A stretch of 18,416 bases of DNA from an uncultured Acidiphilium sp. (GCA_902495325.1 CABUWK010000046.1:1-18416); one strand, 5' to 3'; shown: positions 6,257-13,236, counted from the first letter of the stretch. Notes: generated by a model from the sequence alone, not told the origin. Numbers and translations: made by a program.

Positions 6257-6949
6257 ATGCAAACGCACGAAAAACAGAACAACAAAGTGTTTTTAAAGGG
6301 ACAGATCGTGACCGAGGCGCGCTATTCGCACGAGGTTTACGGCGAAGGGTTTTACGAGATGGACGTTCTCGTGAAAAGGCTTTCCGGTCAGGGCGACGTT
6401 CTGCCCGTAACGATATCCGAACGGCTGATCGAAAGCAATCGGCTTACCGTCGGTTCGGAAATCAGCGCGGTCGGTCAGTTCCGCAGTTACAATAAACTGG
6501 TGGAAGGAAAGAGTAAACTGATGCTCACCGTGTTTGTCCGCGATCTTGTGGACGGAGCGGAAGCAAAGAATCCGAATACGATCGTTCTGTCGGGTTATAT
6601 CTGTAAGCCGCCCGTATACCGCACGACTCCTTTCAGCCGGGAGATCGCCGACATTCTGATTGCCGTGAACCGCGCGTACAACAAGTCCGATTATATTCCG
6701 TGCATTGCATGGGGAAGAAACGCAAGGTTTGTCAAAAATCTCGAGGTGGGCGAAAAAATCGCCATTTCGGGAAGGATCCAGAGTCGTGAATACACAAAAC
6801 GGATCTCGGAAACGGAGACGAAGACAATGACGGCATACGAGGTGTCCGTCTGTAAACTTGCCGCATACGAAAATGCCGACGAGTTCGATGTGGATGCGGA
6901 ATTCGGCATGAATTTCGAAGGGGATACCTTAAATATCGAAAATTTCTGA
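6257..6949 (+). CDS. Two-OB-fold single-stranded-DNA-binding-like protein
   Basis: The 230-residue protein contains two successive OB-like modules. The first (about residues 8-95) has KVFLKGQIV...YEMDVLVKRLSG, the second (about 105-195) has NTIVLSGYICKPPVYRTTPFSREIADILIAVNR...YIPCIAWGRNA...VGEKIAISGRIQSREY, which is a clear SSB/PriB-like pattern. The C-terminal tail is acidic (DEFDVDAEF...) but lacks the DDDIPF tip of canonical SSB, so it is probably an accessory paralogue and not the replication SSB. The ATG at 6257 has a strong GAGAGGGG ribosome site. It is about 100 bp after pdaB and could be cotranscribed. A hairpin-rich stretch and a terminator follow. Confidence 0.8.
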   Translation: MQTHEKQNNKVFLKGQIVTEARYSHEVYGEGFYEMDVLVKRLSGQGDVLPVTISERLIESNRLTVGSEISAVGQFRSYNKLVEGKSKLMLTVFVRDLVDGAEAKNPNTIVLSGYICKPPVYRTTPFSREIADILIAVNRAYNKSDYIPCIAWGRNARFVKNLEVGEKIAISGRIQSREYTKRISETETKTMTAYEVSVCKLAAYENADEFDVDAEFGMNFEGDTLNIENF

Positions 6950-7088
6950 GAACGTCTGCGACGGCAGGGTATAAGCGGATCGGAAAGAATCGATTGCCGC
7001 TCGGCAAACATAAAGCAGCTTAATATCTCCGCAAAGAGATTTAATAGCCAGGCGAGTTCAAACACAATCGCCTGTGGCTAAGGGGGGA
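6950..7088 (+). other. Hairpin-rich 3' UTR or possible small RNA after the SSB-like gene
   Basis: Several consecutive hairpins can be drawn: CTGC-gacg-GCAG, AGCGG...CCGCT (containing GATCG...), ATCTC-cgcaaa-GAGAT, and AGCC/AGGCGA pairing with TCGCCT/GGCT around a 12-nt AC-rich loop. The stretch runs directly into the terminator at 7089-7121. I do not recognise a known RNA family in it (not tmRNA, SRP, RNase P or a riboswitch I know). Confidence 0.35.
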
Positions 7089-7121
7089 TTCCCGCGGCAA
7101 AACGCCGCGGGAAATTTTTTT
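7089..7121 (+). terminator. Strong intrinsic terminator
   Basis: TTCCCGCGGC / GCCGCGGGAA form a 10-bp stem with an AAAAC loop, followed by seven T residues (7115-7121). It ends the pdaB/SSB-side transcription and isolates the AT-rich pair that follows. Confidence 0.9.
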
Positions 7122-7175
7122 GCAACCGTTTTCTATGATTTATTTATTAAAAAATTTAAAAAGTTGAAAGTAATG

Positions 7176-7205
7176 TTGACATAAAAAAGATTGGTATGAT
7201 ATAAT
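7176..7205 (+). promoter_or_regulatory. Strong sigma-A promoter of the AT-rich pair
   Basis: TTGACA (7176-7181), 18-bp spacer and TATAAT (7200-7205), with TG one base upstream (extended -10). Both boxes match consensus. The predicted start near 7211 lies after the ATG at 7204 and so supports the downstream start at 7252. Confidence 0.85.
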
Positions 7206-7251
7206 GAGTCTATTAGAAGATATCTGGTTATTAAAGCAAAGGAAGAAAGTT

Positions 7252-8118
7252 ATGAAAAGAAATTTGTTGCGACTTTTGAGTGTTTTACTGGTGCTAATCT
7301 TTACGTTCGGCGGTGCGCAAACGGCTCAAGCTGGCTTGGAGTTTGAACATGACGAATTGCTTGAGGAAGAGGATTATGAGCAGATATTACAAAACGTAAA
7401 TGAAATGGAAGAATACCTTAAGGAGCAAAGCACAAATGTTGAGCAGCAATTATCTAATTTGATTGGAGATATCGGAGAGGTTGTCCAAGAAAGAGAATAT
7501 GTGTATGATTATCGTGACTCTTTGGAAAGGGAGATGTATTTAGCCCAGTTTGATGAGTTCGCCGAAATGGTTGACGGATTAATTACTGTTTACTATGAAG
7601 ATAAACAGTTGATGAGTGAATTCGAGCAGGTTCAAACAAGAGCGTATCGTAAAGGTGGATGGATTGATAAATTAAGAGGGCGTGTAAGAAATGCGGCGTG
7701 TAGAGTGGCAGTGGCAAATACGATTGCAATATGCAGATTGGGGGGGTTAAAATTGACGGCAGAACTTCTTGTTACTGCCAGGGCGAATGATGATGAAAAT
7801 TTTGTTTATATCCCTGTTTATGGAGCGAGAAGGGTAAAGGCATCTTCTATTTATGATTCTTTGAAAAATGTAGATGATGGTATGATGGACGTAGGTGTTT
7901 TTGACTCAACAAAAACAACGGCTGAGTTGGATTTGTATTTGGCGATTCACCGTTTTTCATATGAGAAGGAGTACGGGGTGCTGACAATTAAGGATAGATA
8001 CGATTTTGATTCAACTGGATGGAAAGGAATTAAAAATATTGCAGTTAAAACTATGAATCAAGCAATCAATCTTGGTGTGATTGTTCCCTTTGACATTGAA
8101 ATAAGGATCAATTTATAA
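7252..8118 (+). CDS. Unrecognised secreted protein, AT-rich gene
   Basis: The ATG at 7252 has AAGGA nine bases upstream and gives a clean signal peptide (MKRNLLR, hydrophobic core, cleavage predicted after AQA near residue 27). An earlier ATG at 7204 overlaps the promoter. The mature part of the 288-residue protein begins with an acidic, probably coiled-coil region (about 30-125, rich in Glu, Leu and Gln), then a basic stretch (KLRGRVRN) and a hydrophobic segment (about 140-165). The C-terminal part ends DRYDFDSTGWK...NLGVIVPFDIEIRI. A YDF...pF-type ending is reminiscent of C-terminal domains in some Firmicute secreted toxin-like proteins, but this is only an impression. No catalytic motif is seen. 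Its stop overlaps the next start by one base (TAATG), implying coupled translation. G+C is clearly lower than in the neighbours, suggesting horizontal origin. Confidence 0.75.
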   Translation: MKRNLLRLLSVLLVLIFTFGGAQTAQAGLEFEHDELLEEEDYEQILQNVNEMEEYLKEQSTNVEQQLSNLIGDIGEVVQEREYVYDYRDSLEREMYLAQFDEFAEMVDGLITVYYEDKQLMSEFEQVQTRAYRKGGWIDKLRGRVRNAACRVAVANTIAICRLGGLKLTAELLVTARANDDENFVYIPVYGARRVKASSIYDSLKNVDDGMMDVGVFDSTKTTAELDLYLAIHRFSYEKEYGVLTIKDRYDFDSTGWKGIKNIAVKTMNQAINLGVIVPFDIEIRINL

Positions 8119-8606
8119 TGAAAATAAAAAAATCACTCGTTTTGTTTGTGGTGTTGTTTTGCATGGTGTGTTCTTCCTGTTCGGGGAACTTTTTATTGCG
8201 GATATTAAATAGTTCTTCGCCGTTGCCTTATCGGGAGAGATTGAAAAACGATTGGGACATTGCGTTGCCGGATTCTGCTAAACAGATTTTCGGTTGCGAA
8301 AATCTGGGAATGTCAGACGGAATCAGTTATTATGTATATGATATCAATAAAGAAGAGCTGAAACAGAATTATACGGAAGCGGACACGGAGAAAATCTCCG
8401 GAGAAATCGAGAATCTGTGCAGGTTAATTACCGATTACGACGAAACTTATGCCGTTAACTGGTCGCATAATTTAGATGTTTGCATCATTTCGAAAAACGA
8501 AATGCCGAAGAATAACAGCGTAGAAGAGATCTCCTATTATGATAATCTCTACCTGGTCTACGATAACGATTTGCAGAGATTGCATGTGATCGATTCTCAG
8601 ATCTGA
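8118..8606 (+). CDS. Small probable lipoprotein coupled to the secreted protein
   Basis: The 162-residue product starts with MKIKK, a hydrophobic segment and a Cys-rich end (CMVCSSCSGN). The last Cys (residue 22) is the probable lipid-attachment site, though the residues before it are not an ideal lipobox. The mature part is acidic, with NDWDIALPDSAKQIFG, an ISYYVYDINKEEL strand-like segment and a YDNLYLVYDNDLQRLHVID end, which suggests a small alpha/beta domain. I do not recognise the family. The ATG overlaps the TAA of the secreted protein (8116-8118), so both are made from one mRNA; an immunity or chaperone role for the partner is possible but unproven. A strong terminator follows. Confidence 0.75.
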   Translation: MKIKKSLVLFVVLFCMVCSSCSGNFLLRILNSSSPLPYRERLKNDWDIALPDSAKQIFGCENLGMSDGISYYVYDINKEELKQNYTEADTEKISGEIENLCRLITDYDETYAVNWSHNLDVCIISKNEMPKNNSVEEISYYDNLYLVYDNDLQRLHVIDSQI

Positions 8607-8611
8607 CAAAC

Positions 8612-8654
8612 AAAAACACCCCGAAACCGAATCAGATCGGTTTCGGGGCGTTTT
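8612..8654. terminator. Bidirectional terminator between convergent genes
   Basis: CCCCGAAACCGA / TCGGTTTCGGGG form a perfect 12-bp stem (8619-8630 and 8637-8648) with a 6-nt loop. On the minus strand it is followed by TG and TTTTT, on the plus strand by CG and TTTT. It serves the lipoprotein gene from the left and the membrane-protein gene from the right. Confidence 0.9.
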
Positions 8655-9160
8655 CAGTTTTGGTCGTCCTTACGGGCGATTTGCGTTTCGTCCCGTCCGG
8701 ACGACGGGTCTTTCTTCTTCCTGTTTCCGTTTCGTATGCGTAAACACGACGAGACGAAAGAAAACAACCGAAGGAGAACTTTCACGAGTTTCTGTTCGGA
8801 AAGTTTCGGTTTATTTCTTTTTCCGGACGGATCGCTTGTGTGGTTCATCTTTGCCGTTTTGTCCGGCGGGGCGGTTCTTTCCGTTATCAAGGTTACGTCG
8901 GATAAGAACAGAGCCACGCCTACGGTCACGACGGCTTCTTTCAGTAACGTAAGCAGATCGGTTTCCCGTTTGCTCACGAAAGAAAGAACGGTGCATAAGA
9001 GAAACGCGAAGGCAAACCCGGTAACGGCGATTCCCTTTCTGTTTCCCGTTTTGATAAGGCGTTCCGTGATCTTCATGGCAACAAGAACGACGAACGCAAG
9101 GATCGCCGTGTTCGTGCCGAAGTGGCGGGACGCAGTTAAGAAATAATAAAAGTCAAACAC
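8654..9160 (-). CDS. Unrecognised three-helix membrane protein
   Basis: The 168-residue frame starts with GTG at 9158-9160. Three hydrophobic segments are visible (about residues 18-32, 44-62 and 75-93), followed by a long, highly charged Lys/Arg/Ser/Asp-rich C-terminal tail (about 95-168) that is probably cytoplasmic. No family is recognised. The start overlaps the end of a 45-codon ORF by 8 bases, and both share an upstream promoter and a downstream terminator, which favours this strand over the 136-codon frame on the plus strand covering the same bases. The tail is low in complexity and its length is poorly constrained. Lying downstream of spoIIE it could be sporulation-related, but nothing in the sequence shows this. 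Confidence 0.6.
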   Translation of the reverse strand: MFDFYYFLTASRHFGTNTAILAFVVLVAMKITERLIKTGNRKGIAVTGFAFAFLLCTVLSFVSKRETDLLTLLKEAVVTVGVALFLSDVTLITERTAPPDKTAKMNHTSDPSGKRNKPKLSEQKLVKVLLRLFSFVSSCLRIRNGNRKKKDPSSGRDETQIARKDDQN

Positions 9161-9290
9161 GTTCTGCCGCCTTGCGGGCGGTTGATCCGAAAAGGTCGAT
9201 CGTCAGAAGAAGGAAACCGGCAAAGGGACGATTCTTCTTCTCGATATTCTGTTTATTCTTGGGCGAGAATAATAACTCCCGATCGTGCAT
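9153..9290 (-). CDS. 45-residue small protein overlapping the membrane-protein gene
   Basis: The ATG at 9288-9290 has a strong ribosome site (AGAGGGTGG) and a near-consensus promoter upstream. The frame encodes 45 residues: a charged N-terminal half (MHDRELLFSPKNKQ...), a short hydrophobic stretch (FAGFLLLTIDLFG) and a basic end (ARKAAERV). The TGA at 9153-9155 overlaps the GTG of the next gene. The junction reads CGT GTT TGA C. A +1 slip at GTT would join this peptide in frame to the membrane protein, as in prfB where CTT TGA C is the slip site. Simple translational coupling is more likely. It has no recognised family. Confidence 0.6.
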   Translation of the reverse strand: MHDRELLFSPKNKQNIEKKNRPFAGFLLLTIDLFGSTARKAAERV

Positions 9291-9324
9291 CACCACCCTC
9301 TTGAATTTTTCCAGACGCACCGCC

Positions 9325-9352
9325 ATTATACCACGGAATTTCGGATTTGCAA
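9325..9352 (-). promoter_or_regulatory. Promoter of the small-ORF/membrane-protein unit
   Basis: On the minus strand: TTGCAA (9347-9352), 16-bp spacer, TATAAT (9325-9330). The transcript would begin near 9318, about 28 nt before the ATG at 9290, with a proper ribosome site between. Confidence 0.7.
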
Positions 9353-9473
9353 GGTTTTATGACGGTTTTACCGAAAAAAGATCGGAAATATTTTGACCGA
9401 CGGCACGATCTTTCGGGATCGTGAAGCGCGCCGGATCAAAAAAAGGTGCCGTATAAGTCGATAAAAGCCGAAT

Positions 9474-11738
9474 TTAAACGGCTCTTTTAAACAGGCGGAC
9501 GCAGAAAGCCGTCATGTCGTCTTTGGCAATACCGCCGTTTTCGTAAAGGGCGCGGTTTAAAATAGAATCGGCGAGAGCTTTCGGATTCAGTGCTTTTTCG
9601 GCGGAGAGAAAATCGATAATATCGGAAGAGGAGCCGAAGGCGTCGGAAATGCCGTCGCTTAAAAACACGATCACGTCGCCGCTGTTTAAAGCGGTCTTGC
9701 AGACGGAAGGTTTCATTTCGTCTAAGATCCCTAAGGGGAGAGAACTGCCCTCGATCACTTTTACCGTATCCTTGGAGAGAACGTAAGAATACGGGGAACC
9801 GATCTTGATGAAATCCGCCTGTCCGGTGAACAGGTCGACGATCCCGACGTCAAGCGCGGTAAAATTGTCTTCCCGATCGAACGTGAGTATTTTGTTGACG
9901 GTGGAAAGAACGACGGGAGAGGACAAACCCGCCTTGTAAAAAGTTTCGATCAGAGAAATGGCGGTGGACGAGATGTCTTCCGCTTTTTTGCCGCTGCCCA
10001 TGCCGTCGTTCAGGGCAACGAGGAATTTTCCTTCCGAGATCTTCGTGACGGAGTGGGTATCTCCGCTTTTTGTTTTATCCGCTTTGGTGGTTTGCGCCAA
10101 GCCGAATGCCGCATCGAAAGCGGGCGCGCGCTTTAAGGAAAGCGCGGAAAGTTTTTCGGACAGATTGCTTCGGGAAGTGATCGCCACGGGGTAGTTCGTC
10201 ACCTCTTCGATCGCGCGGAGAAACAGGGGATTGTCCGTGCAGCCCGGATTTGCCACGATGTTGATCTCGGCGTCGTTTCCCTCGCCGAACACGAGAATTT
10301 CCGACGTGTAAATCCCGCAGGCATAAAGGTTGTCCGAAAGCTTGTTTTCGAGATCGCCCCGCACTTCGAGGTTGCGGCTGAAAGAGAAGGCAAGGTTTTT
10401 CAGAACTTCCGATAGTCCCTGCGCCTGCGCAGCGATCAGCTCTTTTCCGCTTTCCATGGCGGAAGCCCGCGCCACGTTCTGCTCGTATTCGCGGATCAGT
10501 TTGTTACACTCGAAAACAAGGCTTTCCGTATAATGGCAGGTATCTGAAAATCCTTTCGGAAAGTCCACGAGATTCACATTGCGTTTGGCGATCCCCACGG
10601 TGAGAACTTTTTTCAGATCGTCGCGCTCGGGAAACGATCGGTTGCGGCATTTATTCAGACAGGGGCAGTTTCCGCAGACGGACAGCAGAAGTCCGTCCGT
10701 CATGCGTTCGATCAGGCTGTTTTCGCTCGTCGTGCTTTCTCCCAGTTTTCCGAGAGAATTTGTCATTTCGTCGAATACGGCGGAGATCTCGTAAAGTTTG
10801 CCCGCCAGGGAAGAACGGTTCCGGTTGACGGAATATCTGCCGAGATTGTTGGTTCGGTACAGTTTTAAGGCCTCTTTCGCGCTTTTAAAAAGAGAACCGG
10901 GGAGAAAGAGGTAGCTGACGATCGGCACGAGAATATACACCATGGATACGATCGGCTGACCGTTATAAACGGAAGTCAGCAGAAAAAGGGCGGCTTCCGC
11001 CGTGGCAACGAGCGTTGCCGAGAGCAGACGGGAAAACCCGGTGAAGGTAATCGCGATCACCGCAAAAGCGCAATAGATCGCGATCGGGACGAAAGAAAAC
11101 TCCGCCGCGGCGAGAGGGATCGCCGAAACGAACCCGACGACGGCAACGAAACCGTTCAACCCGAGCGAGCTTGCGGAAAGGATCAGAAATACCGAAACGC
11201 ACTTCCACGGAAGCTCGCCCGCGAGCATGATCGATCCGTATCCGAAAAGGGCATACGCGAGCGCCGCGGAAACGATCTCGTCGACGGAGAGTTTGTATTT
11301 CAGCCCTTTCACGAGCCACACCTTTACCGCGGGGATCATTACGAAGGAGAGGAGAACGATTGCCGCGGCGAGAACGACGCGCAAGGTGTAATCGTAACAG
11401 GTTTCCATTAATATGTAGGGCAATAAGGCGATTATCGAGAAAATCGACAGGCTTGCGGACGGATGTTTGCCGCCTCGTTTCATGATGCAGAACACGGCGG
11501 TGAAAAAAATGCCGCCCATGCTTTCGCACAGGAGGGTTCTTACGGAAAAGGAGACCGTAAAAGAAGCGATATACAGCGTAAGCAGAACGATCGGGTTCAG
11601 CCCCACGTATAAATTGCCTACGAGAAGGGCGAGGGAAAAGGGCGTGAACGACCGATCGAGCGAGGAAAACAGAACGAACGACAACAACACGAAAGCATAT
11701 CTGGCGACGCTTTTATAACCGAGACCTTTTTTCTTCAT
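9474..11738 (-). CDS. spoIIE: Stage II sporulation protein E (PP2C-type phosphatase)
   Basis: SpoIIE dephosphorylates SpoIIAA-P and thereby activates sigma-F in the forespore; it also acts at the polar division septum. The 754-residue product has about ten membrane helices in residues 1-300, a central regulatory region with a Cys cluster (CGNCPCLNKC, around 370), and a PP2C domain from about 560. Visible phosphatase motifs are LNDGMGSG (D578), FTALDVGIVD, GSSLPLGIL, VFLSDGISDAF (D695) and DDMTAFCVRLF (D740, D741), so metal-binding Asp residues are retained. Length and order fit the family. ATG 11736-11738 is preceded by GGTGG, which is inside the right arm of a large inverted repeat. Its neighbours differ from B. 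subtilis, where spoIIE lies near tilS/ftsH. Confidence 0.97.
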   Translation of the reverse strand: MKKKGLGYKSVARYAFVLLSFVLFSSLDRSFTPFSLALLVGNLYVGLNPIVLLTLYIASFTVSFSVRTLLCESMGGIFFTAVFCIMKRGGKHPSASLSIFSIIALLPYILMETCYDYTLRVVLAAAIVLLSFVMIPAVKVWLVKGLKYKLSVDEIVSAALAYALFGYGSIMLAGELPWKCVSVFLILSASSLGLNGFVAVVGFVSAIPLAAAEFSFVPIAIYCAFAVIAITFTGFSRLLSATLVATAEAALFLLTSVYNGQPIVSMVYILVPIVSYLFLPGSLFKSAKEALKLYRTNNLGRYSVNRNRSSLAGKLYEISAVFDEMTNSLGKLGESTTSENSLIERMTDGLLLSVCGNCPCLNKCRNRSFPERDDLKKVLTVGIAKRNVNLVDFPKGFSDTCHYTESLVFECNKLIREYEQNVARASAMESGKELIAAQAQGLSEVLKNLAFSFSRNLEVRGDLENKLSDNLYACGIYTSEILVFGEGNDAEINIVANPGCTDNPLFLRAIEEVTNYPVAITSRSNLSEKLSALSLKRAPAFDAAFGLAQTTKADKTKSGDTHSVTKISEGKFLVALNDGMGSGKKAEDISSTAISLIETFYKAGLSSPVVLSTVNKILTFDREDNFTALDVGIVDLFTGQADFIKIGSPYSYVLSKDTVKVIEGSSLPLGILDEMKPSVCKTALNSGDVIVFLSDGISDAFGSSSDIIDFLSAEKALNPKALADSILNRALYENGGIAKDDMTAFCVRLFKRAV

Positions 11739-11780
11739 AAAAAACCACCGTTTTCTTTTTATTATAAAGAAAACGGTGGT
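11739..11780 (-). terminator. 15-bp perfect inverted repeat between thiT and spoIIE
   Basis: Arms at 11744-11758 and 11766-11780 (minus-strand ACCACCGTTTTCTTT and its complement) surround a 7-nt loop. On the minus strand the stem is followed by six T residues and then the spoIIE ATG, so it has the shape of the thiT terminator. The loop region also contains TATAAT, and the spoIIE ribosome site GGTGG lies in the downstream arm. Confidence 0.75.
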
Positions 11781-11816
11781 AAAAATTTTATATTTTTATC
11801 GGTAAAACGGGCGTTT

Positions 11817-11825
11817 TTCGTCGAA
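11817..11825 (+). promoter_or_regulatory. Weak 0A-box-like site upstream of spoIIE
   Basis: TTCGTCGAA differs at one base from the Spo0A box TTTGTCGAA and lies about 80 bp before the spoIIE start. Spo0A-P activates spoIIE in B. subtilis, so the position is reasonable, but a single near-match is weak evidence. Confidence 0.25.
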
Positions 11826-11839
11826 ACGGAAAAGAACGC

Positions 11840-12547
11840 TTACTTCCGGACGATCTTCGCGATGGATTCGAGCGCCTTTGTTTTGCTCAATGCGATCAAT
11901 GCGGCGACCGCGATGACCATATCGAGCGGGATGTAAGTCATCTGATAAACAAGGGAGTAAACGAAAGCGTTTGCGTGCGGGAGCTGCGATACGACGATCC
12001 CGTGATTGAAATAAATAAAACCGGATAATAAGTGCATAACGAATCTAGTTACGTATACGAGTATGCAACCGATCGTAATGCGCTGCCATTCGCCCATTTT
12101 GGTCCATTTACCGGCAAAACCCATCCAGAAGATTGAGCAGAACGCAAAAGGATAATCCAGAAGGAAAGAAGCGGGGGTCAGAAGATAGGGTGCCTGAATA
12201 AATTGCAACAGTCCGTAAACCACACCGACGGCAAGCCCGCTTGCGGGGCCGAAGAAGTAGGCGTACAGCATAACGGGAACCATGCTTGCCGCCGTGATCG
12301 ATCCGCCGTTCGGGAAGGAGAATTTGATGAACGAAAGGGTAAACGAAGCCGCGAGACAAATGCCTGCCGAAGCAATATTTGCCGTCGTGAAGAATTGCCC
12401 TTTCCGGTTCATAACGATAAGTAAAACGACGAGCGCGACCAGGATAACGGCAATGGCGATCGTTATGATCTTTGCAACGAGATCCTGAGAATCTTCGGAG
12501 ACTGCATTGTCCCAGAAGGAGAGGAAAGAAAGTAACATTGTGGACAT
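11840..12547 (-). CDS. thiT: Thiamine transporter, ThiT/YuaJ family
   Basis: ThiT is the thiamine-binding membrane S-component of an energy-coupling factor (ECF) transporter and works with a shared EcfA-EcfT module encoded elsewhere. The 235-residue product has an N-terminal helix and six further helices. The segment FPNGGSITAASMVPVMLYAYFFG, then GVVYGLLQF and SFLLDYPFAF match the conserved ThiT substrate region. I chose the ATG at 12545-12547, which has AGAGG upstream; the frame extends to 12670, but that stretch overlaps the riboswitch and is not plausible protein. A slightly long N-terminus (about 45 residues before the core) is unusual for ThiT. The TPP riboswitch upstream independently confirms the substrate. 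Confidence 0.93.
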   Translation of the reverse strand: MSTMLLSFLSFWDNAVSEDSQDLVAKIITIAIAVILVALVVLLIVMNRKGQFFTTANIASAGICLAASFTLSFIKFSFPNGGSITAASMVPVMLYAYFFGPASGLAVGVVYGLLQFIQAPYLLTPASFLLDYPFAFCSIFWMGFAGKWTKMGEWQRITIGCILVYVTRFVMHLLSGFIYFNHGIVVSQLPHANAFVYSLVYQMTYIPLDMVIAVAALIALSKTKALESIAKIVRK

Positions 12548-12654
12548 AAAAACCTCTGTCACCGAAGCAGTATTTGCCGACAAAAAAGAGCCGCCGCGAT
12601 ATTCCGCCCGAAAAAAGCGAAAAAACGCGTAAACAGCCCGAGGTATCGATAAAT

Positions 12655-12738
12655 TCCAACTCCCCTTCAAGCATTACCTTGTCGGGTTCAAAGGGTATCA
12701 TCTCAGCCGAATTACGGCACCCCCGGTGAACGTTCACG
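12655..12738 (-). promoter_or_regulatory. TPP riboswitch (THI element)
   Basis: On the minus strand the conserved blocks appear in order: GGGGTGCC (12716-12723), GGCTGAGA (12701-12708), ACCC and GAACCC (12684-12689), GGTAATGC (12671-12678) and GAAGGGGA. These form the TPP-binding aptamer that switches off thiamine uptake or synthesis genes when TPP is plentiful. About 107 nt separate it from the thiT start and contain two T-runs (complement of 12583-12590 and of the A-runs near 12611-12626); I cannot resolve which fold is the expression platform. Confidence 0.95.
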
Positions 12739-12744
12739 GGTAGC

Positions 12745-12773
12745 ATTATAGCACCGGGAAAGCTTTAAGTCAA
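12745..12773 (-). promoter_or_regulatory. Sigma-A promoter of thiT
   Basis: On the minus strand: TTGACT (12768-12773), 17-bp spacer, TATAAT (12745-12750). Transcription would start near 12738, exactly at the 5' edge of the TPP aptamer. Confidence 0.9.
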
Positions 12774-12836
12774 GCGTTTCGCCGCCTTGCGGCATAAATC
12801 GGCAAATTGGTCGGGTGCGGGCAGGTTTCACCTTCG

Positions 12837-12867
12837 GTCATGCGCGGGCGCGGGGATTCATATAATA
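12837..12867 (+). promoter_or_regulatory. Sigma-E-like sporulation promoter of yqfC
   Basis: GTCATGCG (12837-12844), 14-bp spacer, CATATAATA (12859-12867). The B. subtilis sigma-E consensus is close to GTCATATT-N14-CATACAATA, so the spacer is exact and the -10 differs at one base. Mother-cell sigma-E control is known for yqfC-yqfD. Confidence 0.7.
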
Positions 12868-12904
12868 GGTAAAGAAGGGAAGGGTCCTTAAAGGAGAGTT
12901 ACCT

Positions 12905-13165
12905 ATGGCGTTATCCGATTATATGCTCGAACGACTCGGGATCGATCGTGAGATCCGTCCCTATTCTTATCGTTTTTCCGTTTTCGGAAACTGTGGCGGA
13001 TGGTTCGAGGGCGTTTGCGGGATCGAAAGCTTTTCTCCCGAAGAGGTGGTTTTGAAACTCGGGAAAGGAAAGCTGAAAGTGAAAGGGAAAAATCTGACCG
13101 TGAAGAAATACGGCGAAAAGGAAATCGCGCTCGGCGGGGAAATATCCTCGGTCGAAAAAGGGTAA
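12905..13165 (+). CDS. yqfC: Sporulation protein YqfC (YabP/YqfC family)
   Basis: The 86-residue protein matches the YabP/YqfC family in length and pattern: a short helical start (DYMLERLGI), a beta-rich body around FSVFGNCGGWFEGVCGIESFSPEEVVLKLGK, and a C-terminal strand with LKVKGKNLTVKKY. These small proteins are made in the mother cell during sporulation; their biochemical role is not well defined. The ATG at 12905 has AAAGGAGA upstream and follows the sigma-E-like promoter. It is followed by yqfD, its usual partner, so a sporulation-specific unit is likely. Confidence 0.9.
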   Translation: MALSDYMLERLGIDREIRPYSYRFSVFGNCGGWFEGVCGIESFSPEEVVLKLGKGKLKVKGKNLTVKKYGEKEIALGGEISSVEKG

Positions 13166-13236
13166 AACCGGGGCGGGCAGAATGCCGGGCGTTTCCGCGC
13201 GTCGTTCGTATCAGAATATTTTTGCCGGGGAGAGGA

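Noticed and set aside
6990..7080. tRNA-like or tmRNA-like piece (GTTCAAA in a stem loop)
   Set aside because: The loop is 12 nt instead of 7, and no acceptor stem, anticodon arm or tmRNA peptide frame can be drawn.
8736..9146. 136-codon plus-strand frame opposite the three-helix membrane protein
   Set aside because: The minus strand has a promoter, a strong ribosome site, a coupled small ORF and a terminator; the plus-strand frame has none of these.
9404..9423. CACGATC/GATCGTG hairpin as the spoIIE terminator
   Set aside because: The stem is only 7 bp and has no T-run on the minus strand; its match to the small-ORF start region lies outside the small-ORF transcript.
12548..12670. Upstream N-terminal extension of thiT (41 codons)
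   Set aside because: It lies between and within the TPP aptamer and the proper ribosome site, and its residues do not resemble a ThiT N-terminus.
13000..13236. N-terminal extension of yqfD
   Set aside because: The extension is an Arg/Lys/Glu-rich shadow of yqfC in another frame, while ATG 13237 gives the family N-terminus.
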